Source of the DNA: Azospirillum sp. SYSU D00513
Lineage (GTDB): Bacteria; Pseudomonadota; Alphaproteobacteria; Azospirillales; Azospirillaceae
Length of the DNA stretch: 44,578 nt
Assembly (NCBI RefSeq): GCF_017356015.1
Contig: NZ_JAFIQV010000051.1
Span: forward strand, 1-44,578
Direction of reading: 5' to 3'
Below are positions 8,247-20,757 of the stretch, one piece after another (positions within the stretch are counted from its first letter, which is position 1; each line of letters starts with the position of its first letter). The notes beneath the pieces were generated by a model. It ran no database searches. It was not told where the DNA came from and saw only the letters and a list, made by a program, of their open reading frames with translations. The position numbers and the translations under genes were made by a program.

Positions 8247-8915
8247 TCAGAAATCCAGATCCGCGTAGTGCCTGGGCGGGGGCGCGCCGGGGATGCTGTC
8301 GGCGAGGAGGGGGCGGAAGCTGGGGCGGGACTTCATGCGGGCGTACCAGTCCTTGGCCTCGCGGTTGTTGTCCCAGGGGACGTCGCCGACATAGTCCAGG
8401 CAGCTCAGCTGCGCCGCCGCCGCGATATCCGCGAGCGAGAGGCTGTTTCCGGCGAGCCAGGGGCGCCGTTCCGACAGGAAGGCGATGTAGTCCAGGTGGA
8501 CCGTGATGTTGTGCAGCCCGGCCCGGATCGCCGGGGCGTAGGGCTGGCCCTGGCCCGACAGGCGCTTCATCAGCTTCTCGCCGAGAAGGTTGTCGGTCAC
8601 CTCGCGCTCGAACTTCTGGGTGAACCAGGCGACCAGCCGGCGCACCTCGGCGCGCTCGGCGATCTCCCGCGGCATCAGCGGCGTGTCGGGGTAGGCCTCG
8701 ATCAGATATTCCAGCGCCGGCCAGCCGCCGGCGACGACGGTCCCGTCCTCCTCCACCAGCACCGGGACCTCGCCGGACGGGTTGAGGGCGAGGAAGCCCT
8801 CGCGCCATTCCCACGGCTTTTCGACCACCGTTTCGAAGGGAAGGCCCTTCTCGGCGAGCACGACCCGCAGGATGCGGGAGAACGGATGGAGGGGGTGGTG
8901 ATAGAGGGTGCGCAT
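8247..8915 (-). CDS. fzlA: Glutathione S-transferase-fold protein, FzlA-like
   Basis: The 222-residue product starts MRTLYHHPLHPFSRILRVVL and has the thioredoxin-fold GST N-domain, including the cis-proline segment NPSGEVPVLVEEDG, followed by an all-helical C-domain. Its end, SRPSFRPLLADSIPG followed by PPPRHYADLDF, resembles what I recall of FzlA. FzlA is an alphaproteobacterial GST homologue that binds FtsZ filaments and helps drive constriction in Caulobacter. That assignment rests on recalled similarity at both ends, whereas the GST fold is clear. The segment between it and the gltB terminator holds no other gene. If not FzlA, it would be a generic GST-family protein. Confidence 0.7.
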   Translation of the reverse strand: MRTLYHHPLHPFSRILRVVLAEKGLPFETVVEKPWEWREGFLALNPSGEVPVLVEEDGTVVAGGWPALEYLIEAYPDTPLMPREIAERAEVRRLVAWFTQKFEREVTDNLLGEKLMKRLSGQGQPYAPAIRAGLHNITVHLDYIAFLSERRPWLAGNSLSLADIAAAAQLSCLDYVGDVPWDNNREAKDWYARMKSRPSFRPLLADSIPGAPPPRHYADLDF

Positions 8916-9011
8916 GGCGGGCCGGACTGTAACGCAAGCGCCATCGTGAGAACAGCCCGCGCGACGCCCGGCGGGCCGCCCGTTGGTGGGAGTCCGCTAC
9001 TCCCTTCGGAA

Positions 9012-9042
9012 TAGAAAAGGCGGCCCGGTTTCCCGGGCCGCC
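9012..9042 (-). terminator. Intrinsic terminator of gltB
   Basis: On the minus strand a 10-bp perfect stem (GGCGGCCCGG, loop, CCGGGCCGCC; plus coordinates 9019-9028 and 9033-9042) is followed by TTTTCTATT. It starts 30 bases past the gltB stop codon, as expected for a rho-independent terminator of the gltD-gltB unit. Confidence 0.85.
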
Positions 9043-9071
9043 CTGACGTCGCGGTGCTGGAGGGGAACGCC

Positions 9072-13613
<4,542 letters not shown>

Positions 13614-13748
13614 GGGTGGACCCTTTCCGTCAGTCTGTTCCGAAGGGGGCGCCGCCCCCTTCTCCCCCACCGGAGGCCTCTCGGCCCCCGGTTCCCGGAT
13701 ATCGATGTTTGAGGTGCCGGTTCCGGCGGTTCTTGCCGGGCGGCCGTC

Positions 13749-15200
13749 TTATTCGGCGGCTTGGGCCATGCCGGCCCGGGCCTTCGCCTGGGCGTAGGCG
13801 TGGATGCCGTCGGCGGCCTCGCGGCCGTCGCGGATCGCCCACACGACGAGGCTGGCGCCGCGCACGATGTCGCCCGCGGCGAAGACGCCGTCCAGGTTGG
13901 TCATCTTGTTGCGGTAATCGACCAGCAGGGTGCCCCAGCGCGTGACCTTCAGCTCCTTGTCGCCGAACAGGCCAGGCAGGTCCTCCGGTTCGAAGCCCAG
14001 CGCCTTGATGACGAGGTCGGCCTCGACCGTGAACTCGGAGCCTTCCATCACCTGCGGCGTCTGGCGGCCGGTGGCGTCGGCCACACCCAGATGGATGCGG
14101 ACGGCCTTGACGCCGCTGACCTTGCCACCGGCGCCGTCGAAGCTCTCAGGGGCGGCCTGCCAGAGGAACTCAACGCCCTCTTCCTCGGCGTGGGCGACCT
14201 CGCGCTGCGAGCCCGGCATGTTCTTGCGGTCGCGGCGGTACAGACACTTCACGGAGGTGGCGCCCTGGCGGATGGCGGTGCGCACGCAGTCCATGGCGGT
14301 GTCGCCGCCGCCCAGCACCACGACCTTCTTGCCCGCGGCGTTCAGCGAGCCGTCCTCGTAGGCGGCGACCGTGTCGCCCAGACCGACGCGGTTGGAGGTG
14401 GTGAGGTACTGCAGCGCCGGCACGATGTTGCCGAGGTCCGCACCGGGCAGGTCGAGGTCGCGGGCCTTGTAGACACCGGTCGCGACCAGCACGGCCACGT
14501 GGCGGTCGCGCAGCTCGGCCAGCGAGGCGTCGCGGCCGACCTCGAAGCTCGGGTGATAGATCACCCCGGCCTCGGCCAGCAGCTTCACGCGCCGCTCGAC
14601 GACGTACTTCTCCAGCTTGAAGGAGGGGATGCCGTAGACCATCAGACCGCCCATGCGGTCGTAGCGGTCGTAGACATGCACCTCGTAGCCCTTGGCGCGC
14701 AGCTCCTCGGCGGCGGCGAGGCCGGCCGGGCCGGCGCCGATGATGCCGACGGACTGGCCCAGCTCGCGCGAGGGCTTGCGCGGCTTGACCCAGCCGTTCT
14801 CCCAGGCCGTGTCGTTGATGTACTTCTCCACCGAGCCGATGGTCACGGCGCCGTGGGTGGACTGCTCGATGACGCAGTTGCCCTCGCACAGCCGGTCCTG
14901 CGGGCAGATGCGGCCGCAGATCTCGCCGAAGTTGTTGGTCGCCTGCGAGGCCTCGTAGGCCTCCTCCAGCCGGCCCTCGGCGGTCAGCTTCAGCCAGTCC
15001 GGGATGTTGTTGGCGACCGGGCAGTGGACTTGGCAGAAGGGAACCCCGCACTGGGAGCAGCGGTTGGACTGCTCGTGCGCGCGCTCGTCGGAGAACTGCG
15101 CGTAGATCTCGCCGAAGTCCTGGCGGCGCTCCTCGGCCGAACGCTTGTCGGGCATCCGCTGCGCGGTGTGCACAAAGCCCAACATCCTCTGGTTCGCCAT
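13749..15200 (-). CDS. gltD: Glutamate synthase (NADPH) small (beta) subunit
   Basis: GltD oxidises NADPH and passes electrons through FAD and two 4Fe-4S clusters to GltB. The 483-residue product has N-terminal cluster cysteines in CSQCGVPFCQVHCP and CGRICPQDRLCEGNC. An FAD-binding Rossmann motif follows (IIGAGPAGLAAAEELRAKGY) and an NADPH-binding motif (VVLGGGDTAMDCVRTA), and ATG-type GD motifs occur near the end (GVFAAGDIVRGASLVVWAI). The frame is open to 15230, but MANQRMLGFVHTAQRMPDKR at 15200 is the expected N-terminus, with a GAAGGAG-type ribosome site just upstream. It is first in the gltD-gltB unit, an order known from Azospirillum. Confidence 0.97.
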   Translation of the reverse strand: MANQRMLGFVHTAQRMPDKRSAEERRQDFGEIYAQFSDERAHEQSNRCSQCGVPFCQVHCPVANNIPDWLKLTAEGRLEEAYEASQATNNFGEICGRICPQDRLCEGNCVIEQSTHGAVTIGSVEKYINDTAWENGWVKPRKPSRELGQSVGIIGAGPAGLAAAEELRAKGYEVHVYDRYDRMGGLMVYGIPSFKLEKYVVERRVKLLAEAGVIYHPSFEVGRDASLAELRDRHVAVLVATGVYKARDLDLPGADLGNIVPALQYLTTSNRVGLGDTVAAYEDGSLNAAGKKVVVLGGGDTAMDCVRTAIRQGATSVKCLYRRDRKNMPGSQREVAHAEEEGVEFLWQAAPESFDGAGGKVSGVKAVRIHLGVADATGRQTPQVMEGSEFTVEADLVIKALGFEPEDLPGLFGDKELKVTRWGTLLVDYRNKMTNLDGVFAAGDIVRGASLVVWAIRDGREAADGIHAYAQAKARAGMAQAAE

Positions 15201-15377
15201 GGCGCCTGCTCCTTCTTCGCGAGCCCGCACCCCCGGCCGGGGGCGGACCTCTTGGCTAGCGAGGCCGTGCCGGTCTCTTCGGCACAGTCATCGGTGGATA
15301 GAGAAACCTGCGTCCATCGCAAGTCATGGGTCATATACCGCACGTGCCAAGGGGTTGCGAGCATAAAAACGCCGATT

Positions 15378-15394
15378 GGTCAGCATACCTGACC
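15378..15394. promoter_or_regulatory. Short inverted repeat between gltD and uppP
   Basis: GGTCAG and CTGACC flank five bases (CATAC) about 180 bases upstream of the gltD start, in the 385-base divergent region 15201-15585. It could be a regulator operator for gltDB, but 6-bp arms can occur by chance. Apart from this and the uppP promoter candidate I see no gene in that region. Confidence 0.25.
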
Positions 15395-15512
15395 CGAATT
15401 TTCCAGGCTGCCGCCGAACCGCGCCGCCTGCCCAAAGATTGCGCGCGAAACCGGGAGAAAAATAGTACCGATACGGACCTATCGCCCTCTTTGGGGTACC
15501 AACCCATTCACA

Positions 15513-15541
15513 TCGTCAAGCGAAGCCGCCGCTGCTATAAG
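15513..15541 (+). promoter_or_regulatory. Candidate sigma-70 promoter of uppP
   Basis: TCGTCA (15513-15518), a 17-base spacer, then TATAAG (15536-15541), 45 bases upstream of the uppP ATG. The -10 matches five of six consensus positions and the -35 four of six. Confidence 0.4.
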
Positions 15542-15585
15542 CCCGCTGTCCCCCCGCCGCATTCACAGCGAAAGCGTTTCGCCGC

Positions 15586-16389
15586 ATGCCGACCGACCAG
15601 CTTTTCAACGCCGCCCTCCTCGGCCTCCTGGAGGGGCTGACGGAATTCCTGCCTGTGTCCTCGACCGGCCACCTCATCCTCTTCGGCGAGCTGCTCGGGT
15701 TCCAGGGGCCTCCCGGGCGGGTGTTCGAGGTGGTGATCCAGCTTGGCGCGATCCTGGCCATCTGCCTCGTCTATTTCGGCCGCTTCCAGCGCGTCCTGAC
15801 GGGGATGCTGCGCGCCGACCCCGACGCCTGGCGCTTCGTCCGGGCGGTGCTGCTGGCCTTTCTGCCGGCCATGATCCTGGGCGCCCTGCTGCACGGCTTC
15901 ATCAAGGAGAGGCTGTTCAACCCGACCGTGGTGAGCGTGATGCTGGTTCTCGGCGGCATCGCCATCCTGGTGATCGAGCGTTACCTGCCCCCGACGCGGC
16001 ACAAGGAGATCGAGCGCTTCCCCGCACCGCTCGCCCTCAAGATCGGCCTGTTCCAGTGTCTGGCGCTGGTGCCCGGCGTGTCGCGCTCCGGCGCCACCAT
16101 CATCGGCTCGCTGATGATGGGGGTGGACCGCCGCACCGCCGCGGAGTTCACCTTCTTTCTCGCCGTGCCGACGATGGCCGGCGCCACCGTCTACGACCTC
16201 TACAAGAACTGGGGGGAGATGAGCCTCGACGCGGGCGGCCTCGTCGCCGTTGGCTTCATCGCCGCCTTCATCGCCGCGGCGCTGGTCGTCAAGACGCTGG
16301 TGGAGTTCGTCGGCCGCTACGGCTTCGCCCCCTTCGGCTGGTACCGCATCGCGCTCGGCCTCGGCATGCTGGCCTTCCTGCACCTGTGA
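15586..16389 (+). CDS. uppP: Undecaprenyl-diphosphatase (BacA/UppP)
   Basis: UppP is an inner-membrane phosphatase that recycles undecaprenyl pyrophosphate to the C55 carrier lipid used for peptidoglycan and O-antigen export. Its loss or overproduction alters bacitracin sensitivity. The 267-residue product carries the two family motifs, EGLTEFLPVSSTGHLILFGE near residues 15-34 and PGVSRSGATIIGSLMMG near 161-177. Multiple hydrophobic segments (for example MILGALL, VMLVLGGIAILVI, GFIAAFIAAALVV) indicate a polytopic membrane protein, and the length is normal. A well-formed bidirectional terminator lies 18 bases past its stop and is shared with the convergent neighbour. Confidence 0.97.
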   Translation: MPTDQLFNAALLGLLEGLTEFLPVSSTGHLILFGELLGFQGPPGRVFEVVIQLGAILAICLVYFGRFQRVLTGMLRADPDAWRFVRAVLLAFLPAMILGALLHGFIKERLFNPTVVSVMLVLGGIAILVIERYLPPTRHKEIERFPAPLALKIGLFQCLALVPGVSRSGATIIGSLMMGVDRRTAAEFTFFLAVPTMAGATVYDLYKNWGEMSLDAGGLVAVGFIAAFIAAALVVKTLVEFVGRYGFAPFGWYRIALGLGMLAFLHL

Positions 16390-16407
16390 GGGCCACCTTC
16401 GCGCATG

Positions 16408-16440
16408 AAAAAGCCCCGGCCGCGAGGCCGGGGCTTTTTT
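16408..16440. terminator. Bidirectional terminator between uppP and the NDUFA9-like gene
   Basis: Stem AGCCCCGGCC / GGCCGGGGCT with a GCGA tetraloop, preceded by AAAA and followed by TTTTTT. It reads as an intrinsic terminator on both strands and lies between two convergent stop codons. Confidence 0.92.
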
Positions 16441-16468
16441 GCTGCGCGTGACGGGCCGTGCCGGCCGG

Positions 16469-17467
16469 TCAGTGCGCGCTGGGGTACTTGTTGAACTTGC
16501 TGACGTCGCGGGTCAGCGTGGCGTTGCGGCCGCCGACGATGAAGCGGTGCAGGTAGGTCGGCAGCATCACCTCGCAGGAGGTCAGCTCGGTCATGCCCAG
16601 CTCCTTGAAGCCGGGGGCGTCCTCCGGAACGACGTTGTCCGTCTTCAGCAGCTCCACCTGGTCGCGGGTCACCAGCGGGGTGATGACGGGGATCTTCTCG
16701 AAGACGCGGCCGAGCGTTTCCGACAGGCTCCAGCTCACCGGCCACAGGCGGCGCTTGCGGCGGATCTCCGACAGCATCAGTTCCATCATCTCGCGGAAGC
16801 TGTAGACGCGCGGGCCGCCCAGCGCGAAGGTCTTCCCCTTGGCCTCGGGCACCTGCAGGGCGCGGATGATGGCCTCGGCGAGGTCGCCGACATAGACCGG
16901 CTGGAACTTCGTCTCGCCGCCGCCGACCAGCGGCAGGACCGGCATCACCTGCGCCATCGCGGCGAACTTGTTGAAGAACCGGTCGTCCGGGCCGAAGACG
17001 ACGCTGGGGCGCAGGATCACGGCCTCGGGGAAGGCCTCCAGCACCCGCTTCTCGCCCTGCGCCTTGCTGCGCGCGTAGGTGGACTTGGAGCCCTCGTCGG
17101 CGCCGAGCGCGGAGACATGGACGAAGCTCTGCACCCCGGCGGCCTTGGCGATGCGGGCGATGCGGGCCGGGGCCTCGACATGGACGGCGTCGAAGCTCCA
17201 GGGGCCGCGCTCGAACAGGGCGCCGATGAGGTTGATGACGATGTCGCTGCCCTTGATGACGCGGGCGACCGACTCGTCGTCCATCACGTCCGCCGACAGC
17301 GACGCGATCTGGCCGACCGACCCCGCCGTGCGCAGGTAATTGCCCTGGCCCGGATGCCGGGAGACGATGCGCACCGTGGCGCCGTGCTTGGCGATCTTCC
17401 GGATCAGATGGCGGCCGATGAAGCCCGACCCGCCGAACACCGTGACAACCTGACTGCGATAAGTCAT
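16469..17467 (-). CDS. Complex I NDUFA9-family NAD(P)-binding protein
   Basis: The 332-residue product starts MTYRSQVVTVFGGSGFIGRH, with an N-terminal Rossmann motif (GGSGFIG) and a basic NADP-type second strand (VRIVSRHPGQG). It follows the atypical SDR family that includes mitochondrial complex I subunit NDUFA9, a non-catalytic NADPH-binding accessory. In bacteria these proteins are common in alphaproteobacteria and their role is mostly inferred. Motifs FVHVSALGADEGSKSTYARS and ILRPSVVFGPDDRFFNKF fit. The ATG at 17467 has a strong GGGGAGAGGG ribosome site; the frame upstream to 17533 is probably untranslated. It converges on uppP. Confidence 0.85.
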   Translation of the reverse strand: MTYRSQVVTVFGGSGFIGRHLIRKIAKHGATVRIVSRHPGQGNYLRTAGSVGQIASLSADVMDDESVARVIKGSDIVINLIGALFERGPWSFDAVHVEAPARIARIAKAAGVQSFVHVSALGADEGSKSTYARSKAQGEKRVLEAFPEAVILRPSVVFGPDDRFFNKFAAMAQVMPVLPLVGGGETKFQPVYVGDLAEAIIRALQVPEAKGKTFALGGPRVYSFREMMELMLSEIRRKRRLWPVSWSLSETLGRVFEKIPVITPLVTRDQVELLKTDNVVPEDAPGFKELGMTELTSCEVMLPTYLHRFIVGGRNATLTRDVSKFNKYPSAH

Positions 17468-17675
17468 CGACCCTCTCCCCTGTGCCTTCGTGGCTGCCGT
17501 GCCCCGTTGACGTGAGCCGCGCGGGCCAATCACCGGCCAAATTCCGAATTCAACGGCGCAAGCTTATATAGAAGGCTCGCAATTCAGGCCAGACCCCTCG
17601 GGCGCCCTTTCCGCAGGGCGGGGCGCGCCCCGCCGGCCGTCCGGCAGGGGCGGCGGGAGGGCGTGAAAAAACCTG

Positions 17676-17704
17676 TTGACGGGCGCCGGACGGATCGCTA
17701 AAAA
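17676..17704 (+). promoter_or_regulatory. Candidate promoter of tRNA-Leu
   Basis: TTGACG (17676-17681), 17 bases, TAAAAA (17699-17704), ending 30 bases before the tRNA. The -35 matches five of six positions; the -10 is weaker. Confidence 0.5.
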
Positions 17705-17734
17705 CCGCCCACCGCACCGAGCACCGGTTGCTGA

Positions 17735-17821
17735 GCCCAGGTGGCGGAATTGGTAGACGCGCAGGTTTCAGGTACCTGTGGCAGAAATGTCGTGGAAGTT
17801 CGAGTCTTCTCCTGGGCACCA
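17735..17821 (+). tRNA. tRNA-Leu (CAG anticodon)
   Basis: Acceptor arm GCCCAGG pairs with CCTGGGC near the 3' end, and the encoded CCA is present (17819-17821). The D arm contains AATTGGTAGAC. The anticodon stem CAGGT/ACCTG encloses loop TTCAGGT, giving anticodon CAG (codon CUG, the favoured Leu codon in this GC-rich DNA). The long variable arm and the T arm with GTTCGAGTC confirm a class II tRNA-Leu. The RNase D gene follows on the same strand. Confidence 0.97.
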
Positions 17822-17943
17822 TATCTACCCGACAACGCCGCATGCCGCAGGGCAGAGCGGCGTTTGTCGTTTCCGGGCTCCTGATTCCGGTCTTCCGATC
17901 CGGGCGCCCGTCCAAAAGCCATCCACATCGATCGCCGGGTTCC

Positions 17944-18612
17944 ATGCGCGGGAGGCCTTCCTTGTCCAACGCGGTGTCCAACGCCGTTCCCATCACGCTC
18001 CATGACGGGGACCTTCCCGACGGGCTCGACCTGAAGGCCGCGGCGCGTGGCGGCGCCGTCGCCGTGGACACAGAGACGATGGGGCTGAACCCGCACCGCG
18101 ACCGGCTGTGCCTCGTCCAGCTCTCCGCCGGCGACGGCAGCGCGCATCTCGTGCAGTTCCGGAAAGGCCGCTACGAGGCGCCGAACCTCACGCGGCTTCT
18201 GGCGGACGGGGAGGTCACCAAGCTCTTCCATTTCGCCCGCTTCGACGTGGCGGCGCTCCAGGCCTATCTCGGCGTGACCTGCGCGCCGGTCTACTGCACG
18301 AAGGTCGCCTCGAAGCTGGTCCGCACCTTCACCGACCGGCACGGGCTGAAGGACCTCTGCCGCGACCTGCTGGGGGTGGAGCTGTCCAAGCAGCAGCAAT
18401 CCTCGGACTGGGGTGCCGCGGCCCTGACGCCGGAGCAGATGAAGTACGCGGCGTCGGACGTGCTGCACCTGCACGACCTGCGCGACCGGCTCGACCGGAT
18501 GCTGGAGCGCGAGGGGCGGGTGGAGCTGGCCGAGGCCTGCTTCCGCTTTCTGCCGGCGCGCGGCGCGCTGGACCTCGGCGGATGGAGCGAGCCGGACATC
18601 CTCGCCCATTGA
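17944..18612 (+). CDS. rnd: Ribonuclease D (short, DEDD exonuclease only)
   Basis: RNase D is a 3'-5' exoribonuclease that trims tRNA precursors and other RNAs. The DEDDy catalytic set is visible: DTETMGLNPHRDRLCLVQLS (motif I), FHFARFDVAAL (motif II) and YAASDVLHLHDL (motif III, with Tyr and Asp four apart). At about 222 residues it lacks the two HRDC domains of enterobacterial RNase D and matches the short alphaproteobacterial version. ATG 17944 is the first plausible start. A TTG at 17962 and a GTG further in would still leave the domain whole. It lies about 120 bases after a tRNA gene. Confidence 0.88.
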   Translation: MRGRPSLSNAVSNAVPITLHDGDLPDGLDLKAAARGGAVAVDTETMGLNPHRDRLCLVQLSAGDGSAHLVQFRKGRYEAPNLTRLLADGEVTKLFHFARFDVAALQAYLGVTCAPVYCTKVASKLVRTFTDRHGLKDLCRDLLGVELSKQQQSSDWGAAALTPEQMKYAASDVLHLHDLRDRLDRMLEREGRVELAEACFRFLPARGALDLGGWSEPDILAH

Positions 18613-18754
18613 CCGGCCCGGCCTCTTGATCGGGCCTTTCATCCCGCCCGTGCGCCCCGGACTTTCGCCCCGGACTTTCGCGTTGCCCCTTCCGGGGCGG
18701 TCGGTTCGTCCTATATCTCCAGATTGATTCGCCGAAGGCGTATCGGGGGCGTGT

Positions 18755-19936
18755 TTGACCGGCCCTCCGCCGACAGGCATACTGCGCGCGGGTTGTTCGC
18801 CGTTTCGGACGTTCGAGGCAGCCCCTTCGGCGAAGCTTCCGGCCGGATCTTCCGGGCCAAACAGTGGGACGACGTCACCCTTGACCTCAGCCTTTGCAAC
18901 CGTGCCCGCCGCCCTCCAGGCCGATCCGGCGGGCGCCCGAACGGACGGCGTGGACGCGCAGGCGGCTCCCGCCACGGCGGTTCCCGACCGCGACCTCGCC
19001 AGCGCCGTCCGGGTGCTGCGCATGGAAGCCGACGCGCTGAACACGCTTGCCGGATCGCTGGACGGCGCCTTCGGCCGCGCGCTCGACCGGCTGGCCGCGG
19101 TGACCGGGCGGATCGTGGTCACCGGCATGGGCAAGTCCGGCCATGTCGCGCGCAAGATCGCCGCGACGCTCGCCTCCACCGGCACGCCCTCGATGTTCGT
19201 CCATCCGGGCGAGGCCAGCCACGGCGACCTCGGCATGATCACGCGGTCGGACGCGGTGGTCGCCCTGTCCAATTCGGGCGAGACGAACGAACTCGGCGAC
19301 ATCATCGCCTACACCCGCCGCTTCGCCATCCCGCTGATCGGGATCACGCGCCGCGCCGGCTCCTCCCTGGCGGAGCAGTCGGATGTGGCGCTGGTCCTGC
19401 CCCCGGCTCCGGAGGCCTGCCCGCTGGGGCTGGCGCCGACCACATCGACGACGATGATGCTTGGGCTGGGCGACGCCCTGGCGGTCGCCCTGCTGGAGCG
19501 CAAGGGCTTCTCGGCCTCGGACTTCCACCAGCTCCACCCCGGCGGCCAGCTCGGGCAGCTGCTGATGAAGGTCACGGACGTCATGCACAAGGGCGGCGAC
19601 ATGCCGCTCTGCGGGCTGGCGGCGCCGCTCAGCGAGGTCATATTCGAGATGACGGCCAAGCGGCTGGGCTGCGTCGGCGTGACGGACGGGTCCGGCGCGC
19701 TCGTCGGCGTCATCACGGACGGCGACCTGCGCCGCCACCTGAAGCCGGAGCTGCTGGGCGGACGGGCGGACGGCATCATGTCGCCCCGCCCGAAATCGAT
19801 CCGGCCGCAGGCGCTCGTGACGGAGGCCCTGCGCGAGATGAACGAAAAGCAGATCACGAGCCTCTTCGTGGTCGAGGCTGGCCGGCCGCTCGGAGTCGTG
19901 CACATCCACGACTGCCTGCGCGTCGGCGCGGCCTGA
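18755..19936 (+). CDS. kdsD: Arabinose-5-phosphate isomerase (KpsF/GutQ family)
   Basis: The enzyme interconverts ribulose-5-phosphate and arabinose-5-phosphate, the first committed step to Kdo for lipopolysaccharide. A SIS domain carries VTGMGKSGHVARKIAATLAS, HPGEASHGDLGM and SNSGETNEL. Two CBS domains follow, with VGVTDGSGALVGVITDGDLR and ITSLFVVEAGRPLGVVHIHD. The N-terminal boundary is uncertain. Homology begins near DLASAVRVLRMEADAL, and upstream in-frame starts are TTG 18755 (393 residues), TTG 18881 and GTG 18902 (344 residues). The family is normally 320-330 residues, so a later start is likely. It heads the Kdo/Lpt/rpoN cluster, with lptC beginning 26 bases after its stop. Confidence 0.93.
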   Translation: MTGPPPTGILRAGCSPFRTFEAAPSAKLPAGSSGPNSGTTSPLTSAFATVPAALQADPAGARTDGVDAQAAPATAVPDRDLASAVRVLRMEADALNTLAGSLDGAFGRALDRLAAVTGRIVVTGMGKSGHVARKIAATLASTGTPSMFVHPGEASHGDLGMITRSDAVVALSNSGETNELGDIIAYTRRFAIPLIGITRRAGSSLAEQSDVALVLPPAPEACPLGLAPTTSTTMMLGLGDALAVALLERKGFSASDFHQLHPGGQLGQLLMKVTDVMHKGGDMPLCGLAAPLSEVIFEMTAKRLGCVGVTDGSGALVGVITDGDLRRHLKPELLGGRADGIMSPRPKSIRPQALVTEALREMNEKQITSLFVVEAGRPLGVVHIHDCLRVGAA

Positions 19937-19962
19937 CCGCGGGGGTTTTCTGGAGCGATGCG

Positions 19963-20757
19963 ATGAGCGTGCAGAACCTTCACCCGGAACTCGAGCAGGA
20001 CGTGGAACAGAAGATCGCGAAGCGTCCGGCGCCGCGCCGCGCGGCCCTGCCCCCGCTGGAGGAGTTCGGCGCCCGGTCCGTGCACCGCCGCACCGTGCGG
20101 CCGGTCAGCCGCTTCCACAGCCGTTTCGTGGCTTCGCTCAAGGTCGTGCTGCCCGTGCTGGCGTTGGCGCTGCTGGCGCTGCTCGCCGCCTGGCCGAGTC
20201 TGACCGAGCCGCCCCGGCCGCAGATCACCGCCGACAAGGGCCAGCTGGAGATGATCAAGCCTCGCTACTACAGCGTGGACGAGCAGAACCAGCCCTTCTC
20301 CGTGACCGCCGCCGAGGCCGACCAGTCGGCCGACCAGCCGGGCATCATCCTGCTCGACCAGCCGGAAGCCGAGATGACGGAGCTGAACGGGACCTGGGTC
20401 ACCATGCGCTCCGACAAGGGCTGGTACAACCAGGAGACCGGCATCCTGAAGATGCGCGGCCATGTCCGGCTGATCCGCGACGACGGGAACGAGTTCACGA
20501 CGCCGGAAGCCGACGTGGACGTGAAGAAGGGCACCGCCTGGGGCGACGCCCATGTCGAGGGGCAGGGGCCGGACGGCGTCATCGACGCCGAGGCCTTCCG
20601 CATGACCGACCGCGGCAAGACGATCACCTTCCTGAACCAGTCCACGGCGTCGGTGCAGACCAGCGCTCCCCAGTCCGGTGCGCCCCAATCCGGCGCCGGC
20701 TCCAACACGCCGGACGGCGCGACGTCCAAGCCCGGCTCCACGAAAGGTCCGAAGTGA
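19963..20757 (+). CDS. lptC: LPS export protein LptC
   Basis: LptC is a bitopic inner-membrane protein that receives LPS from LptB2FG and hands it to LptA. The 264-residue product has an unusually long cytoplasmic N-terminus (about 55 residues, containing HRRTVRPVSRF), a membrane anchor (VVLPVLALALLALLAAWPSL), and the periplasmic beta-jellyroll (PRYYSVDEQNQPFSVTAAEA, ILKMRGHVRLIRDDGNEF). A Ser/Gln/Pro-rich tail follows. The frame is open far upstream through kdsD, but ATG 19963 after GGAG is the sensible start. Its TGA overlaps the lptA start. Context among kdsD, lptA and lptB supports the call. Confidence 0.9.
   Translation: MSVQNLHPELEQDVEQKIAKRPAPRRAALPPLEEFGARSVHRRTVRPVSRFHSRFVASLKVVLPVLALALLALLAAWPSLTEPPRPQITADKGQLEMIKPRYYSVDEQNQPFSVTAAEADQSADQPGIILLDQPEAEMTELNGTWVTMRSDKGWYNQETGILKMRGHVRLIRDDGNEFTTPEADVDVKKGTAWGDAHVEGQGPDGVIDAEAFRMTDRGKTITFLNQSTASVQTSAPQSGAPQSGAGSNTPDGATSKPGSTKGPK

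Noticed and set aside
13614..13748. Separate small gene between gltD and gltB
   Set aside because: The 135-base gap contains only Pro/Arg/Gly-rich frames with no start-plus-ribosome-site pair; it is a normal intergenic spacer.
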